A stretch of DNA of 64,000 bases, taken from Sclerotinia nivalis. Taxonomy: Eukaryota; Ascomycota; Leotiomycetes; Helotiales; Sclerotiniaceae. The DNA lies in the NCBI GenBank assembly GCA_029531795.1, contig JAPEIS010000015.1, forward strand, positions 124,001 through 188,000, read 5' to 3'. Made by a program: the position numbers and the translations under genes. The notes under the pieces were generated by a model, which was not told where the DNA came from, did no database searches, and saw only the letters and a list, made by a program, of their open reading frames with translations. This document shows positions 23,801 through 33,905 of the stretch, piece by piece; the stretch's first letter is position 1; each line of letters starts with the position of its first letter.

Positions 23801-24689
23801 CCTTGCATTCAAATACAGATGCAAAAACACTATTACAATATATACTAATACTTCATCCACTTTGGACAGAATCGGAATTGGTATCGGGATTGCAATTATT
23901 CTATCGAATAATCAGATTTCACACCAGGAAACCATCAATATTGGAGTGAATCAGTTTGTCTACAATGGTGAACTTCTTGGAGTCATTAGAGCAATCGAAT
24001 ATGCTAGCTCTATTGCTCAACCAGGCGAGAAATTCAAAATCTACTCAGATAATCAAACCGGATTATACCGATTGAAAATACCCTTTGATGCTCCTGGTCA
24101 GATATGCCAAATTAAAGCAATCAAGGTTACAGAAACTCTCCTTAGAAAAGGAGCTGAAATCTCCCTTAATTGGGTTCCAGGGCATACCTCCGTTGAAGGA
24201 AACGAATTGGCCAATACTTTGGCAAAAGAAGCTACAAAACAAAGATCATCATCAAACGAAACCAGCTTTGCCTCTTTAGGAATGGATATCAAAAAAACGA
24301 AATCCGAAGAATGGAATACTCTTCTTTATTCATCTAATTCGGCCTATTCGAAAATATACCCTTGGAAGATTAACTCAAAGATCGGAATTCCAGAAAACAC
24401 CAAAAGAAGTTCTATTAGTGCTTTGTTTCAGCTTAAAATCGGTCATAGATATTTCAAATCTTATCTACAACGATTCGGAATCTCAGCAAATGATAATTGT
24501 AGATGTGGAAAGAGAGAATCTCCTAATCATCTCCTATTTAATTGCCCATTATACAAATCAACAAAAAGAATATTCAAGAAAAATAACCCTACCTCCCGAC
24601 TTACTATGAAATACCTATTTCATACCAAAGCAGGAATCATTAAGACCCTTGAATTTATCGAGGAAACAAAAATAGCCACCAGATCATAA
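20868..24689 (+). pseudogene. LINE-2 ORF2: endonuclease, reverse transcriptase, RNase H
   Basis: One frame of about 1270 codons with multiple stops. Endonuclease/exonuclease/phosphatase domain at about 20868-21560: ILQINLNKS, QEPW, GDFNSHH, SSDHLGI. Reverse transcriptase at about 22300-23150: FLDVKGAFDYI, a GIPQGSLISLILFLIYI block, and YIDD in the active site. RNase H at about 23840-24260: IYTNTSSTLD, the GELLGVIRAIEYA helix, IYSDNQTG, and NWVPGHTSVEGNELANTLAKEA. The C-terminal zinc motif CRCGKRESPNHLLFNC is at about 24490-24545. The RNase H to C-terminus segment (23460-24689) is a 409-codon open stretch and the best preserved part. No indel breaks the frame over 3.8 kb, so decay is by substitution. 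Confidence 0.88.
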
Positions 24690-25066
24690 CATCTAACTAG
24701 GATGCAAGAGAATGTAAAACAAGAAGGCGAAAATGAAAAGGGTGAACTGAGAGAAAATGATTAATTGGGTCAATTTGATTAATTTACCCCTCTATGTGGG
24801 GTAAATCGTTCCAATTTCGAATTATATCATATTTCATTTGTTATTTTCCTTATTATATACGAGAGTATTTGTAAGGTAGGCTTTGTTCCCCAAGATTAGT
24901 TTTCACTTCCCCCATTCAAAAATTAGTAGATTGAGGCTACTTCAATCTTCCCAAATTGTATTAGCTACAGCCGAATATGGCCAGCAATTCTCCATTTGTT
25001 ACTTGTTAGAAGCCTATAAAGCTCCTAGCCGTCTTAGATAGTCTTAGACTCAGTGTAGACGTTAAT

Positions 25067-25090
25067 TTAATCAATCAATCAATCAATCAA
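25067..25090 (+). repeat. (AATC)n tail at the LINE-2 / gypsy-1 junction
   Basis: Five AATC units directly before gypsy-1 coding sequence starts. Simple-repeat tails are common at LINE 3' ends, so this probably marks the LINE-2 terminus. No target-site duplication matching 19099-19113 follows it. Confidence 0.7.
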
Positions 25091-25099
25091 GGATACGAC

Positions 25100-28000
25100 A
25101 ACCGGCAAGGCACCGCTATCATCCATTCTATCCGTTTAACATTCCGATTGGATAATAGAATCTTCCTTCAAGCCCCTTTCTTATTAATTGATATAAGAAG
25201 GGATATTATCATTGGAGATTTATAATTCAAAGTCTATAATGTAATACCTAGATCCTTCAACCACCAATTAGTATAACCAAAGGATTTACCACCAATCCTA
25301 TACTTTTCAAGGAACGTAATCATCTCCAGAAAATCTCTTTCAGCCCCCAAACCATTATCCAACCCCGAATTTGAAAAAGATATACGACGATGTGATGCCT
25401 TTTTCGAAATCGATCATCTAGAACCTTCTCTTCTTTTAGCTAGATTCACTACTAAGTACGAATGAGATTTACACACTAGCCTTCGACAGATGGAAAAGGA
25501 ATTCCAGGAAAGCTCATCTATCGAACGAAATTTGCTCCCCTCCGCAGGGACCAAAACCGAGAATTTGCTCCCCTCCGCAGAGACCAAACCAACTAATCGC
25601 TTTGCACTCTTAAATGAGCTGTTTTCCGAATACTATCAACCAATCTATCTCTCACAAATCGCTATCGATATCATTGTGATCTCCGCTGAAGCTTTCAAAA
25701 TGTATAATCATCGCTGCGATAATACCATCTTTTCCATTAGCATTTATAAAATCAATATAGTGTTAAAAGATCGAATACGGAATTCGAACAACGAAAAGCT
25801 TCAGGAACTGATCCAAAGAGTCCTTCAGGCTTACCATGAATACCTTGAAGTCTTCTCCAAAAAGGAATCAGATAAATTGCCACAACATATTGTATACGAT
25901 CATAAAATCGAAATTCCCCCCAACGTATAACTCAGGACTAGCCCGATATACAACATATCTTCGGAGGAATTACTAATCGTGAAAGAATATCTGGTGGACA
26001 ATCTGAAAAAGGGTTTTATCGAAGCTAGCTCCTCTCCCTTCGCTACATTTGTACTCTTCGTTTCCAAGCCAAATAATGGCTTACGCTTTTGTATCGATTT
26101 CCGATGTTTTAACGTGTTTATCAAAAAAGACAAATACCCTTTGCCCTTAATCGACGAAATGCTAGCACACATATCGAAATCGAAAATTTTTATGAAGCTG
26201 GATATCCGGCAAGCATTCTATCGAATTCGTATACACCCTGATTCCGAAGATTTAACCATATTCCGAACCCGATACAGAATTTATAAGTGTAAAGTCTTAC
26301 CTTTCGGATTAATTAATAATTCTGTTATTTATCAGTATTATATAAACGATATTCTTTTCGATCTTTTGAATGTAACGTATACGGTTTATTTAGACGATAT
26401 TCTGATTTACTTTGAAAACGAATCAGAGCACGAATTGTATATATTACAGGTCCTTGATCGTCTCCGAAAAACTAATCTACAGACCGATATTAATAAATGT
26501 GAATTTAATGTTAAAAGGATTAAATACCTTGGTTTTATTATCTCCATAGAAGGAGTAGAAATCGATCTACAGAAAATCGAAATCATAAAAGAATAGAAAA
26601 CTTTTACAAATGTTAAAAAAGTATAATCCTTTTTAGGGTTTTGCAACTTTTATAAACGTTTTATATAAGATTTCGAACGAATCGTTTATCCCTTAATTAA
26701 TCTGACCAAAAAGGAAACTCCCTTTATATAGGACAACGTTTGTGCTGCTGCTTTCAACCGCCTTAAACAAGCTATACTCCAGACCCCTGCATTGAAGCAT
26801 TACCAATCATATCTTCAGATTATGATTGAGATAGATACTTCAGACAGTGTTGTCGGTAGAGTGCTTTTTCAGCTATATAACGACAATCAATAACATTCTA
26901 TCGCTTTCTTTACCAAAACCATACTTCCGGTCGAAATGAATTATACTATATTCGATAAGGAAATGCTTACTGTTATCAAGGCCTTCAAAACCTAAAAAGC
27001 AGAACTCATAGGTTCTCTTTATTGTATTAAAGTCATTACCGATTATAAAGCTTTGGAATACTTCATGACCAAGAAAACCTTGAATCAACGACAAGCAGGA
27101 TGATCTGAAACTTTGGCAAACTTCTGGTTCGAAATATCATATCGATCGGGAATCAATAATATTGTAGCAGATGTCCTTAGCCGTTGTGATCAAGAAGTGG
27201 AAGTGCAGGAAATAGTACGCTCTGAACATCGCACTCAAACCCTATTCCTACCAGAAGTTCTTGACAAAAGGATATTGGACGAACTCAGTATAGAGGGGGG
27301 GGAGGTAACTACGATCCTAATTATTGAGGTAGAAGAACTTGATCTTGTAGATTGTATTCTACAAATCAATCGTACACATCCTTTTGTATAATCAAAACGC
27401 GATTTGACTGTTAAACTGAAAAAAGGATATTCTATATATAATGGCTTATTACTTTACAAAGATCGATTAGTTATATTCGATATAGATAACCTTTATATTA
27501 GTCTTATAAAGGAAGTTTATACCCAAATCTCTTCAGTTCATTTTGGTAAAACCAAAACAAAACTAATCGTAAAAAAGCAGTATTTTTGGAAAGGAATAGC
27601 CGATTATATCGATTAGTATGTTAACAATTGTACCACTTGCCACAATTATCATGTCTCGAGAGATTGAATGCCTGGTTTTTTGCATTCTTTGTCTATTTCT
27701 GTCCGATTATAGGTAGATGTATCAATGGATTTCAAATCATTTCCGAAGGATAAGTATAGATATGATAACGTTTTTGTGATTGTCGATAGGCTATCGAAGC
27801 AATCAATATATATCCCTTGTTATTACACTACGATTGCCCAGAAAATGGCTTTACTATACCTGAACTATATCTACCGTTGAAAAAGCATTCCAACTATTAT
27901 TACATCCGATAGAGGTCCGCAATTCATTTCCAGTTTCTAGAACGAATTCATATGAATCCTAAGCGTCAAATTAAAACTATCTATAGTCTACTATCTTCAA

Positions 28001-28950
28001 ACAGATGGACAAACCGAAATCATAAATCAATATCTGAATCAACAATTCCGACCCTATATCAATTACTATCAAAACAATTGGTCGGAACTCTTGTATATGA
28101 TGGATTATGTGCAACTCATTATGTTTCACGAAAGCTTGGGAATGTCTCCTTTCGAGTTTCAAAACGGATATTCTCTAACTACTTTCTTCGATTGGGACAG
28201 ACCCCCTTCCAATACCCTTTATATAGTTACGGAAAAATTGAATTACGTTGACGTGTAGGCTTTCTTTAAATGTATATATGAAACTTAAAAGGTGATTAAG
28301 GATATCTTTTCTAAGGTTCAACAAAAGAAGGTAAAGGATATCGATTGCTATCGACAACCTATCGATTTTCAAGTAGAAAACGAAGTATATGTAACTATTA
28401 GAAACTTCATTACGGAAAGGCTTAGTCGCAAACTCGATCTGCAGATGGCCGGACTATATTGTATACTCGAAAAAGTCGGCCATTCGTATCGATTGGATTT
28501 TCCTGAAAGTATACAAGTCCATAAAGTCTTTTCCCCCGATAAACTATGAAAAGCTGTAGGAAACCTAGTTCCTGGATAATGTATCGAACTTCCTCTACCT
28601 ATTGTAGTAGCAGCAGATGCGGAATTCGAAATGCAGCAGATCCTAATATCGAAACTTCTTTGCGGACAGGTCCGATACAAAGTAAAATGGGTAGGATATA
28701 ACGACGACCTTGTATAGTATTACTATTCCGATGTTATATATACTCTGTATAAGATATAGGAGTTCCATACTCAATATTCTGAAGCTGTAGGACCTTCTAA
28801 TCATCTTCTTGAATGGATAAAAGCCTGGGAGAATGGTAACGACGACTACAACGAATTCGCAAATGGTAAATCTATAAATAGAGCTACAAAACAGAATTAT
28901 TTGTCTGCTCTCCCTTTTTTCGAAACGGAGGTTGCATCTAAATTATAATT
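25100..28950 (+). pseudogene. gypsy-1 pol (PR-RT-RNaseH-IN-chromodomain)
   Basis: Degenerate polyprotein in one frame. The protease end is at about 25100-25230. A linker with a two-copy 11-aa repeat (NLLPSAGTKTE / NLLPSAETKPT) is encoded at 25531-25596. Reverse transcriptase at about 25980-26600: KPNNGLRFCIDFRCFN, KLDIRQAFYRIRI and the catalytic YLDDILIY. RNase H at about 26600-27200 is heavily stop-ridden. Integrase at about 27500-28250: Zn-finger CTTCHNYH, core TSDRGPQF, then TDGQTEIIN. Chromodomain at about 28640-28850 with VKWVGYNDD. Stops of all three kinds are spread along it, without visible frameshift. Confidence 0.87.
25531..25596 (+). repeat. 33-bp tandem duplication inside gypsy-1 pol
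   Basis: Two near-identical 33-bp units, each starting TTTGCTCCCCTCCGCAG and encoding 11 residues. The GC-rich core resembles the hairpins in the gypsy-1 LTR (32181-32207 and 32255-32278). Confidence 0.85.
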
Positions 28951-29111
28951 CACTTCAAAAAATCATCTGTTGTTGTTTTTGCTTTTTCTGTTGTTTGCTT
29001 GCTTTGATTTTTATCCCGCTCCTCTTTTTTCTTTACTATTATTCTATTCAATATATAATAACTGTATTTCCATCAAACCGATTCAATTCATTGAAAAATA
29101 TCTTTTTCATT

Positions 29112-30239
29112 ATGAATTTTCTAGGAAGTCTATTCAGTTCGCTTCGAAAAGCTGTTGCGGTTTCGTTTTCAAACAATTCCATCGACGATCGTTTCTCTCT
29201 TTCCGTCTCTTCCTTTTCGAGGCTTGCTACATTTCCTCTTGTGGTGGAAAATGCTGGCCGCTTTTCTCTTGAGCGAGACAAGAGCTCCCAAATAATTGTA
29301 TCTCCGAACGGCGAAGAAATACATTTTTCCAATGTCATCGATTTTATCGAAAATCATTTAGATATGCCTGTCGTCGATACGGTACAAATGATCGATATGG
29401 CCAAAACACAAGTTGTGCAAGTTGGTATTGGTCTCGAAGATTTTGTTCATCGCTTCGATGTATTCGAAAGAACGAGACAATTTTATAAACAGTTAGATAT
29501 AATGAAGGAGGATACGGACGAAAAGTATACGAAATTCGTCGAAATAGCTAATAGAAACAAACGCGTGAGGTTCGATATCGGATTTTCGTAGAAAAGACTA
29601 ACTATTTGTATTTAAGGCAAAGCGTTAGCTTTAAAATTGTTTATTGAGGTTTATCCAAAATGGCAAACGAATGCTATTCTCGTATCCAAACTTGCCTGTA
29701 TCGTAATCATAGCGACCAGCGGTATTAATGTATGCCAAGCCCTGAATATTGTTGTCATCGAACGTTTTCAGCGATACGATTACGAAGGTGGGAGCGGTGG
29801 AAATCGAATTCCGGAACCCGTTACGATTGATATGAAGCGTGCGCAGGCGTTTGTCAATTCCAAAAATGATGTCCCCCGCCCCTTCTGTACCCTTTCCTTT
29901 ATGAAAAATAAAGGATTTACTATATTGTTTTGTAGTTTCCTCAGAAAATACGAAGAAGGAGAAATTGATACTATGTTAGATCGATTCGACAATGAACCTC
30001 TTTGTTATCGCGATATCGTTATATTAAATGTGGTATTCGATATACCGGATCATACGCGTGAAACCAGGCAATCCGCGAAAACCTTTTCAACTTTGATAAA
30101 AAAGGCCTTCGCAGAGTCTATCGAAATCGAAAGCGACGACGACAATTCCATCCCCAATATGCTACAAAGGAAGAGAAAAGCTGTATTGGTAAAACAAAAA
30201 CCTGTTTCGCTGGTACGAAAGGTTAGGAGGAAGGCTTAA
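29112..30239 (+). pseudogene. Extra ORF of gypsy-1 between chromodomain and 3' LTR
   Basis: A 375-codon frame starting at the ATG at 29112 and ending TAA just before the polypurine tract, broken only by two in-frame stops (29589-29591 TAG, 29613-29615 TAA). It gives two open pieces of 160 and about 200 residues. I do not recognise the product. Visible features: a Ser/Phe-rich N-terminus, a helical middle (VVDTVQMIDMAKTQVVQVG, DVFERTRQFYKQLDIMKED), a GGSGG linker, and a basic C-terminus (RKRKAVLVKQKP, VRKVRRKA) that looks like a nuclear localisation signal. Upstream of the ATG the frame stays open back to 28932 and would encode a very hydrophobic stretch (IICCCFCFFCCLLALIF). An env-like role is therefore thinkable, but that part is more likely an untranslated pyrimidine-rich leader. 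Position after pol and far fewer stops than pol make it a probable accessory gene of the element. Confidence 0.65.
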
Positions 30240-30255
30240 GAGCAAGTCTGTTTTC

Positions 30256-30271
30256 TTTGAGGGGGGGGTGA
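30256..30271 (+). promoter_or_regulatory. Polypurine tract of gypsy-1
   Basis: TTTGAGGGGGGGGTGA immediately before the TGTGACGAT start of the 3' LTR. This is the expected place for the plus-strand primer of reverse transcription. Confidence 0.75.
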
Positions 30272-30295
30272 TGTGACGATCCTGTTATTCTATTA

Positions 30296-30353
30296 ACGTG
30301 GTTTATCAGTGTGCGGGTCATATCAGTGTGTGGGTCACTTTCACCTCAATTCA
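30296..30353 (+). repeat. Transposon terminal inverted repeat, left
   Basis: 58 bp, identical in inverted orientation to 32090-32147; contains two TCAGTGTGYGGGTCA subrepeats. TA duplication at 30294-30295. Confidence 0.95.
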
Positions 30354-30591
30354 TTCTTTCAAACCTATATTATTCAACAACAATTAAATCAATTGATTAA
30401 AACTATAAAGATTCTAATAATCTAGAATCTATTATATTATTTTGACAAATCCTTGTATTATACCCAATCTTTCCACACTTACTACAGTATTGACTAGAAG
30501 ATACTTCCCCATTAGAATTCCCTTCTTTTTGATACTCGTCATATTGAATCTGAATATCAATCTCTTGCTGAGATAATATATCGGTAGCCTT

Positions 30592-32049
30592 TTATTCAAT
30601 AAGCATTCCTTCTTGACGTAATTGAGTTTTTTTTGTGCATCGATGCTTACTTAATACCTCATTTGCTACCCGAAGTATACGAATCTCTATATTTAAAAGT
30701 GTATTTTCATGTGCTAATCTCTCTGTATCTTTAGTTAAAGTTAATACAATCTCGAATATAGGTATAGGAGAACTTGATTGATGACGAGCCATTCGAGATC
30801 TTACTAAAATCGATTGTGAAAGAACTTCAGTTGGATTATGAGGGATTTGAGAAGTCTATAAATCTTGATCGAAAAAGGGGGGAGTAGGTATGCGAATTCG
30901 AATATCTAGTTTCGAAAGTATAGCTTCAGGATCAAATGGTATTAAACCTGTTCCTCGAAACCCTGATTTTATATTCTGAATCGTAATTGATTCTTAATAT
31001 ACAACTTTGAAAGCTATAAAGAATTCAACTTTCGAAATATGATTGATATGTGCCTTGATAAACCCATCAATTTAAGTACCATATAAACGTTTCAGGCTGT
31101 TAAAATAATCAATATCAAATAGTTGAGTTAAATGATTTGAATGTAGTGGTAATTTTAAATAGATAATATCATTCTCTTTGCAATACGACTGAAAAGGTAT
31201 TGATTCATAACTTTCATACCTATCTAGTACCAATATTCGATATTTGCCTTTTCTTTGATTCTTAGTATACTTATCGAAGTATTTCAACCATTCTAAACCT
31301 GTCTCATTGTTTGTCCATCCATTAGATGTAGATTTAATAACCCATTCCGTAGGAAAGTCGATTTCGGTATACCAATTGGAAAAATGAATTTGTCCTTGAA
31401 CCACTAGAAATAAAGATATGATTTCATCCTCTTCATTTCTATATATTATTGTTGTAGCCCATTCTCGATTGCCTAATTGTACTGATTTACTTCTATTGTA
31501 TCTCTCAGCATTAGTGATAACTATTGCAGTATATATAATCCCTATCATAAAGCCTATTTCGTCGAAATTATAGAAATCGCTATCGAGAATACCATATTTC
31601 GTTTGTATATTCGAAATCAATCGAAACCATTCTTCAATAAGTTTAGGATCTTCGCAAAGAGCTCTTTGAAAGTCATAAACATAATTAAAATGTATCTTTA
31701 ATTCGATTCGATGTTTTACGAATCGATGCGTTTAGAGCTTCCCAATACACTTTGTACCCCTCGATTCAAGAATATGATTCGCTATATTTTCTATATTTCT
31801 GAGTTTAGATAGAAATCCTTTTATATCTATATCGAGTATATATTCAGAAATGATATTCTCTTCTAATTCTGAAAGATTATAAGATTTAGGTCGATATTCG
31901 GAGCGAAGAGTAAAACTATTAATTTTATGTTGTAGTGTTGTATTCGAGATATTATACATCTTCGCAACTTTTCGAATGCTTATTTTTTTGTCTTTTTGAA
32001 TAACTTCGATAGCGAGGAGTATACGGGCTTCTTGGTTATTCGAATTCAT
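30592..32049 (-). pseudogene. Fot1/pogo transposase, stop-ridden
   Basis: One frame of about 485 codons from the ATG at 32049. N-terminal helix-turn-helix of the psq type (ISIRKVAKMYNISNTTLQHKI). The DDE_1-type core lies at about 31072-31620: NFDEIGFM (first Asp), NREWATTII, GWTNNETGLEWLKYFDKYT, ILVLDRYESYES (second Asp; the usual form is LDGHxSH) and LTQLFDIDYFNSLKRLYG (third Asp). The C-terminal charged coil (LTKDTERLAHENTLLNIEIRIL) ends at 30592. In-frame stops interrupt it between the blocks but the frame is kept, so substitution, not indel, inactivated it. All three catalytic aspartates are still present. Confidence 0.88.
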
Positions 32050-32089
32050 TGTAGATTGTTGATAAAACGCGTGTTGAAAGAGAAGAGAT

Positions 32090-32147
32090 TGAATTGAGGT
32101 GAAAGTGACCCACACACTGATATGACCCGCACACTGATAAACCACGT
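32090..32147 (-). repeat. Transposon terminal inverted repeat, right
   Basis: Exact reverse complement of 30296-30353, followed by TA at 32148-32149. Confidence 0.95.
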
Positions 32148-32380
32148 TATGCCATAAATGCTTTAGGCCATTCTTTCGGCTTTTGGTCCCCTCCGAAGGG
32201 ACCAAAATGCCTCAGGTTATTATTTCATTTATTTCATCCTATATTCGCTTAGGGCTTTGGTCCCCTCCGAGGGGACCATAAAAGGCTCAACTCTATTGTA
32301 TTTGGTACGGTAGTTTGTTATTCTCTAGTATAGATTAATTGATTCATTCTATCATGCCTTGAATTAAGACCATCGTCACA

Positions 32381-32494
32381 GTGCTATATATAAATGTATT
32401 TAAGAAACCGTTCCTTTTATAGAAATATAGTTCTTTGAATTATGTTTTATTAATAAAAGTGATTCCTGTTGTTCTATTTATTGTTTTTGTAATA
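32381..32494 (+). repeat. gypsy-2 5' LTR, truncated
   Basis: Aligns over about 113 bp with 38083-38196 of the 3' LTR. Of about 18 differences all are transitions, and all but one have T or A in this copy where the 3' copy has C or G. The first 100 bp or so of the LTR are missing here. Confidence 0.85.
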
Positions 32495-32655
32495 CTATGT
32501 AGCTCCTATCTATCTATACCGACACTTCTACGATATCGTCCTGTCTGTACCTGTCTAGCCAGTCCGGCTCCCCTAAAGAATTCGTTATTGTTGTAGTTAG
32601 TGATATTGTGATTTGGTATTATTATTTTATTTCCCTTTATGATTATAATATAAGA

Positions 32656-33807
32656 ATGAAAACAAAGATAACCGATCTACAATCTACAGTTCAAAAGCTT
32701 ACTCTCGATTTGCAAATCGAGAAAACCGTATTCATACAATGGAAGGAGGAGAACGATGGGTTGATTGTCTATCTGACTCAACTTCATCCTGTCCCCGTCG
32801 CCCCGCTTGTTTCAATCGACTCTTCGCCTTTGATGTTCGTTACGATTCTGGCTGTTGCTCCTATTCTATCGAAGTCTCAATTGAGTGAAAAGGTATTTGA
32901 CCTTGTATTGTTTGATGGAACGAAAATCGATCTTGATCGATTTGTCGATCAAATATAGAATAAAATGTATGTCAATTCCGATTGCTTTATTTTTCTATAT
33001 TCTTGTTTGATTTATGTAATTGGAAGATTAATTGAACCCGCTGCTATACAAATTCGATTATATAATATCAAAGGGCAATTTGTTAAATTTGTTGATTATA
33101 AGGATCTGTTGCAAATACTGGAAAGAGTTTATGGAAACCAGAACAAGCGGGTCAAAGCCCAGAAACTCTTGATCAATCTGAAACAGAGGAATCAATCGTT
33201 TTATATCTTTTATACTGAGTTCTAGAGATTAGCGTTGGAAGCCGGGATGGCCAACGATAATAGTACCCTGATTATTCTATTAGAATAAACTTTGTTGAGC
33301 GAATTGAAGAACCAGATTGTTATTGTTGAATTACCTACAAATAGCGCCGATGCATTCGCCGCTTTCGTACAGACATTGGAGAATCGCCGTCTGTATCTGA
33401 TGGGACCGATCGGTTCCGGTCGCAACCCAATCGTCTCGTTGCCCTGTATTACAATTCAAAGCCTGAATCCTGTTAACTGTATCCCTGCTCTGTCCCCGAA
33501 TGTTATTACCCGATCTACTGTTCCTGTTATGATTATATCTGCTGGAGATCTAATGGATTTCAGTTCCCAAAGATGTATTAATAGACGCAAATGAGGGGAA
33601 TGCTTTTATTGTGGGTCAATCGATCATCATATAAAAGATTGTCTGTTCCCAGATAATCATCCCGTGCAAGTTAGAGCTAGCTTTACTAGTCCTGCCCCGC
33701 TATCCTCTGTTCCGTCTTTCGTTCAGATTCAATCGTATGCTATGTCACTGTACAGTCTGTCCCCTTCCGGCTCCCCGAGTTCGGGAAACGGAGCCCGTCT
33801 GGTATAA
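32656..33807 (+). pseudogene. gypsy-2 gag with CCHC zinc knuckle
   Basis: One frame from MKTKITDLQSTVQKLTLD to a TAA at 33805, with four in-frame stops and no frameshift. A short N-terminal coiled coil, a capsid-like middle (LERVYGNQNKRVKAQKLLINLKQ, FYIFYTEF) and a knuckle CFYCGSIDHHIKDC (CX2CX4HX4C, about 33601-33642) that is still intact. It would coat the element RNA. Confidence 0.82.
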
Positions 33808-33905
33808 GTCGTTGTCAGACGAAAGCCCTGCGCATACTATGCCTATTCACCGCTGCAACTTAAGGTTTATCTTTTGCTAAAAAAACAAGCAATCGAACAA
33901 ATCTG

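Larger units (their letters stand above)
19114..25090 (+). mobile_element. LINE-2, near full-length non-LTR retrotransposon
   Basis: Plus-strand element of about 6 kb that begins directly after the 15-bp repeat. It has a 5' leader (19114-19371), ORF1 (19372-20853) with degenerate CCHC knuckles, ORF2 (about 20868-24689) with endonuclease, reverse transcriptase, RNase H and a terminal zinc motif, and a 3' UTR ending in a (AATC)5 simple-repeat tail at about 25067-25090. Gene order and domains match the Tad1-like group of fungal LINEs. Both ORFs stay in one frame throughout but contain many stops, as expected of RIP. The right boundary is the least certain point: gypsy-1 internal sequence follows the tail directly. 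Confidence 0.85.
30296..32147 (-). mobile_element. Complete Fot1/pogo-type (Tc1-mariner) DNA transposon, 1852 bp
   Basis: Perfect 58-bp terminal inverted repeats (30296-30353 and 32090-32147) starting ACGTGGTTTATCAGTGTG, flanked on both sides by the dinucleotide TA (30294-30295, 32148-32149), the target duplication of this superfamily. Each inverted repeat contains a direct subrepeat TCAGTGTGYGGGTCA twice, 17 nt apart, a plausible transposase binding pair. Length and organisation match fungal Fot1-like elements. It sits inside the gypsy-1 3' LTR and so inserted later than gypsy-1. Its transposase is on the minus strand and broken. Confidence 0.93.
25091..32380 (+). mobile_element. gypsy-1: 5'-truncated Ty3/gypsy (chromodomain) retrotransposon
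   Basis: Begins abruptly inside the protease region (FLQAPFLLIDIRRDIIIGD) and lacks the 5' LTR and gag. Then come reverse transcriptase, RNase H, integrase and a chromodomain (to about 28950), a further ORF (29112-30239), a polypurine tract (about 30256-30271) and a 3' LTR (30272-32380). The LTR starts TGTGACGAT and ends ATCGTCACA and is enlarged by a pogo-type transposon. Without that insert the LTR is about 255 bp. Integrase plus a C-terminal chromodomain places it in the chromodomain lineage of Ty3/gypsy elements. Pol reads in one frame with many stops. Confidence 0.87.
30272..32380 (+). repeat. gypsy-1 3' LTR, split by a pogo-type transposon
   Basis: The outer ends are an inverted pair, TGTGACGAT at 30272-30280 and ATCGTCACA at 32372-32380. 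Removing the transposon and one TA (1854 bp) leaves an LTR of about 255 bp. The right part holds two GC-rich hairpins (32181-32207, 32255-32278). No 5' partner LTR is present in the window. Confidence 0.85.

Noticed and set aside
28932..29111. Hydrophobic N-terminal extension of the gypsy-1 extra ORF as an envelope signal/TM segment
   Set aside because: It lacks an ATG and comes from a T-rich, UTR-like stretch; kept only as a remote possibility.
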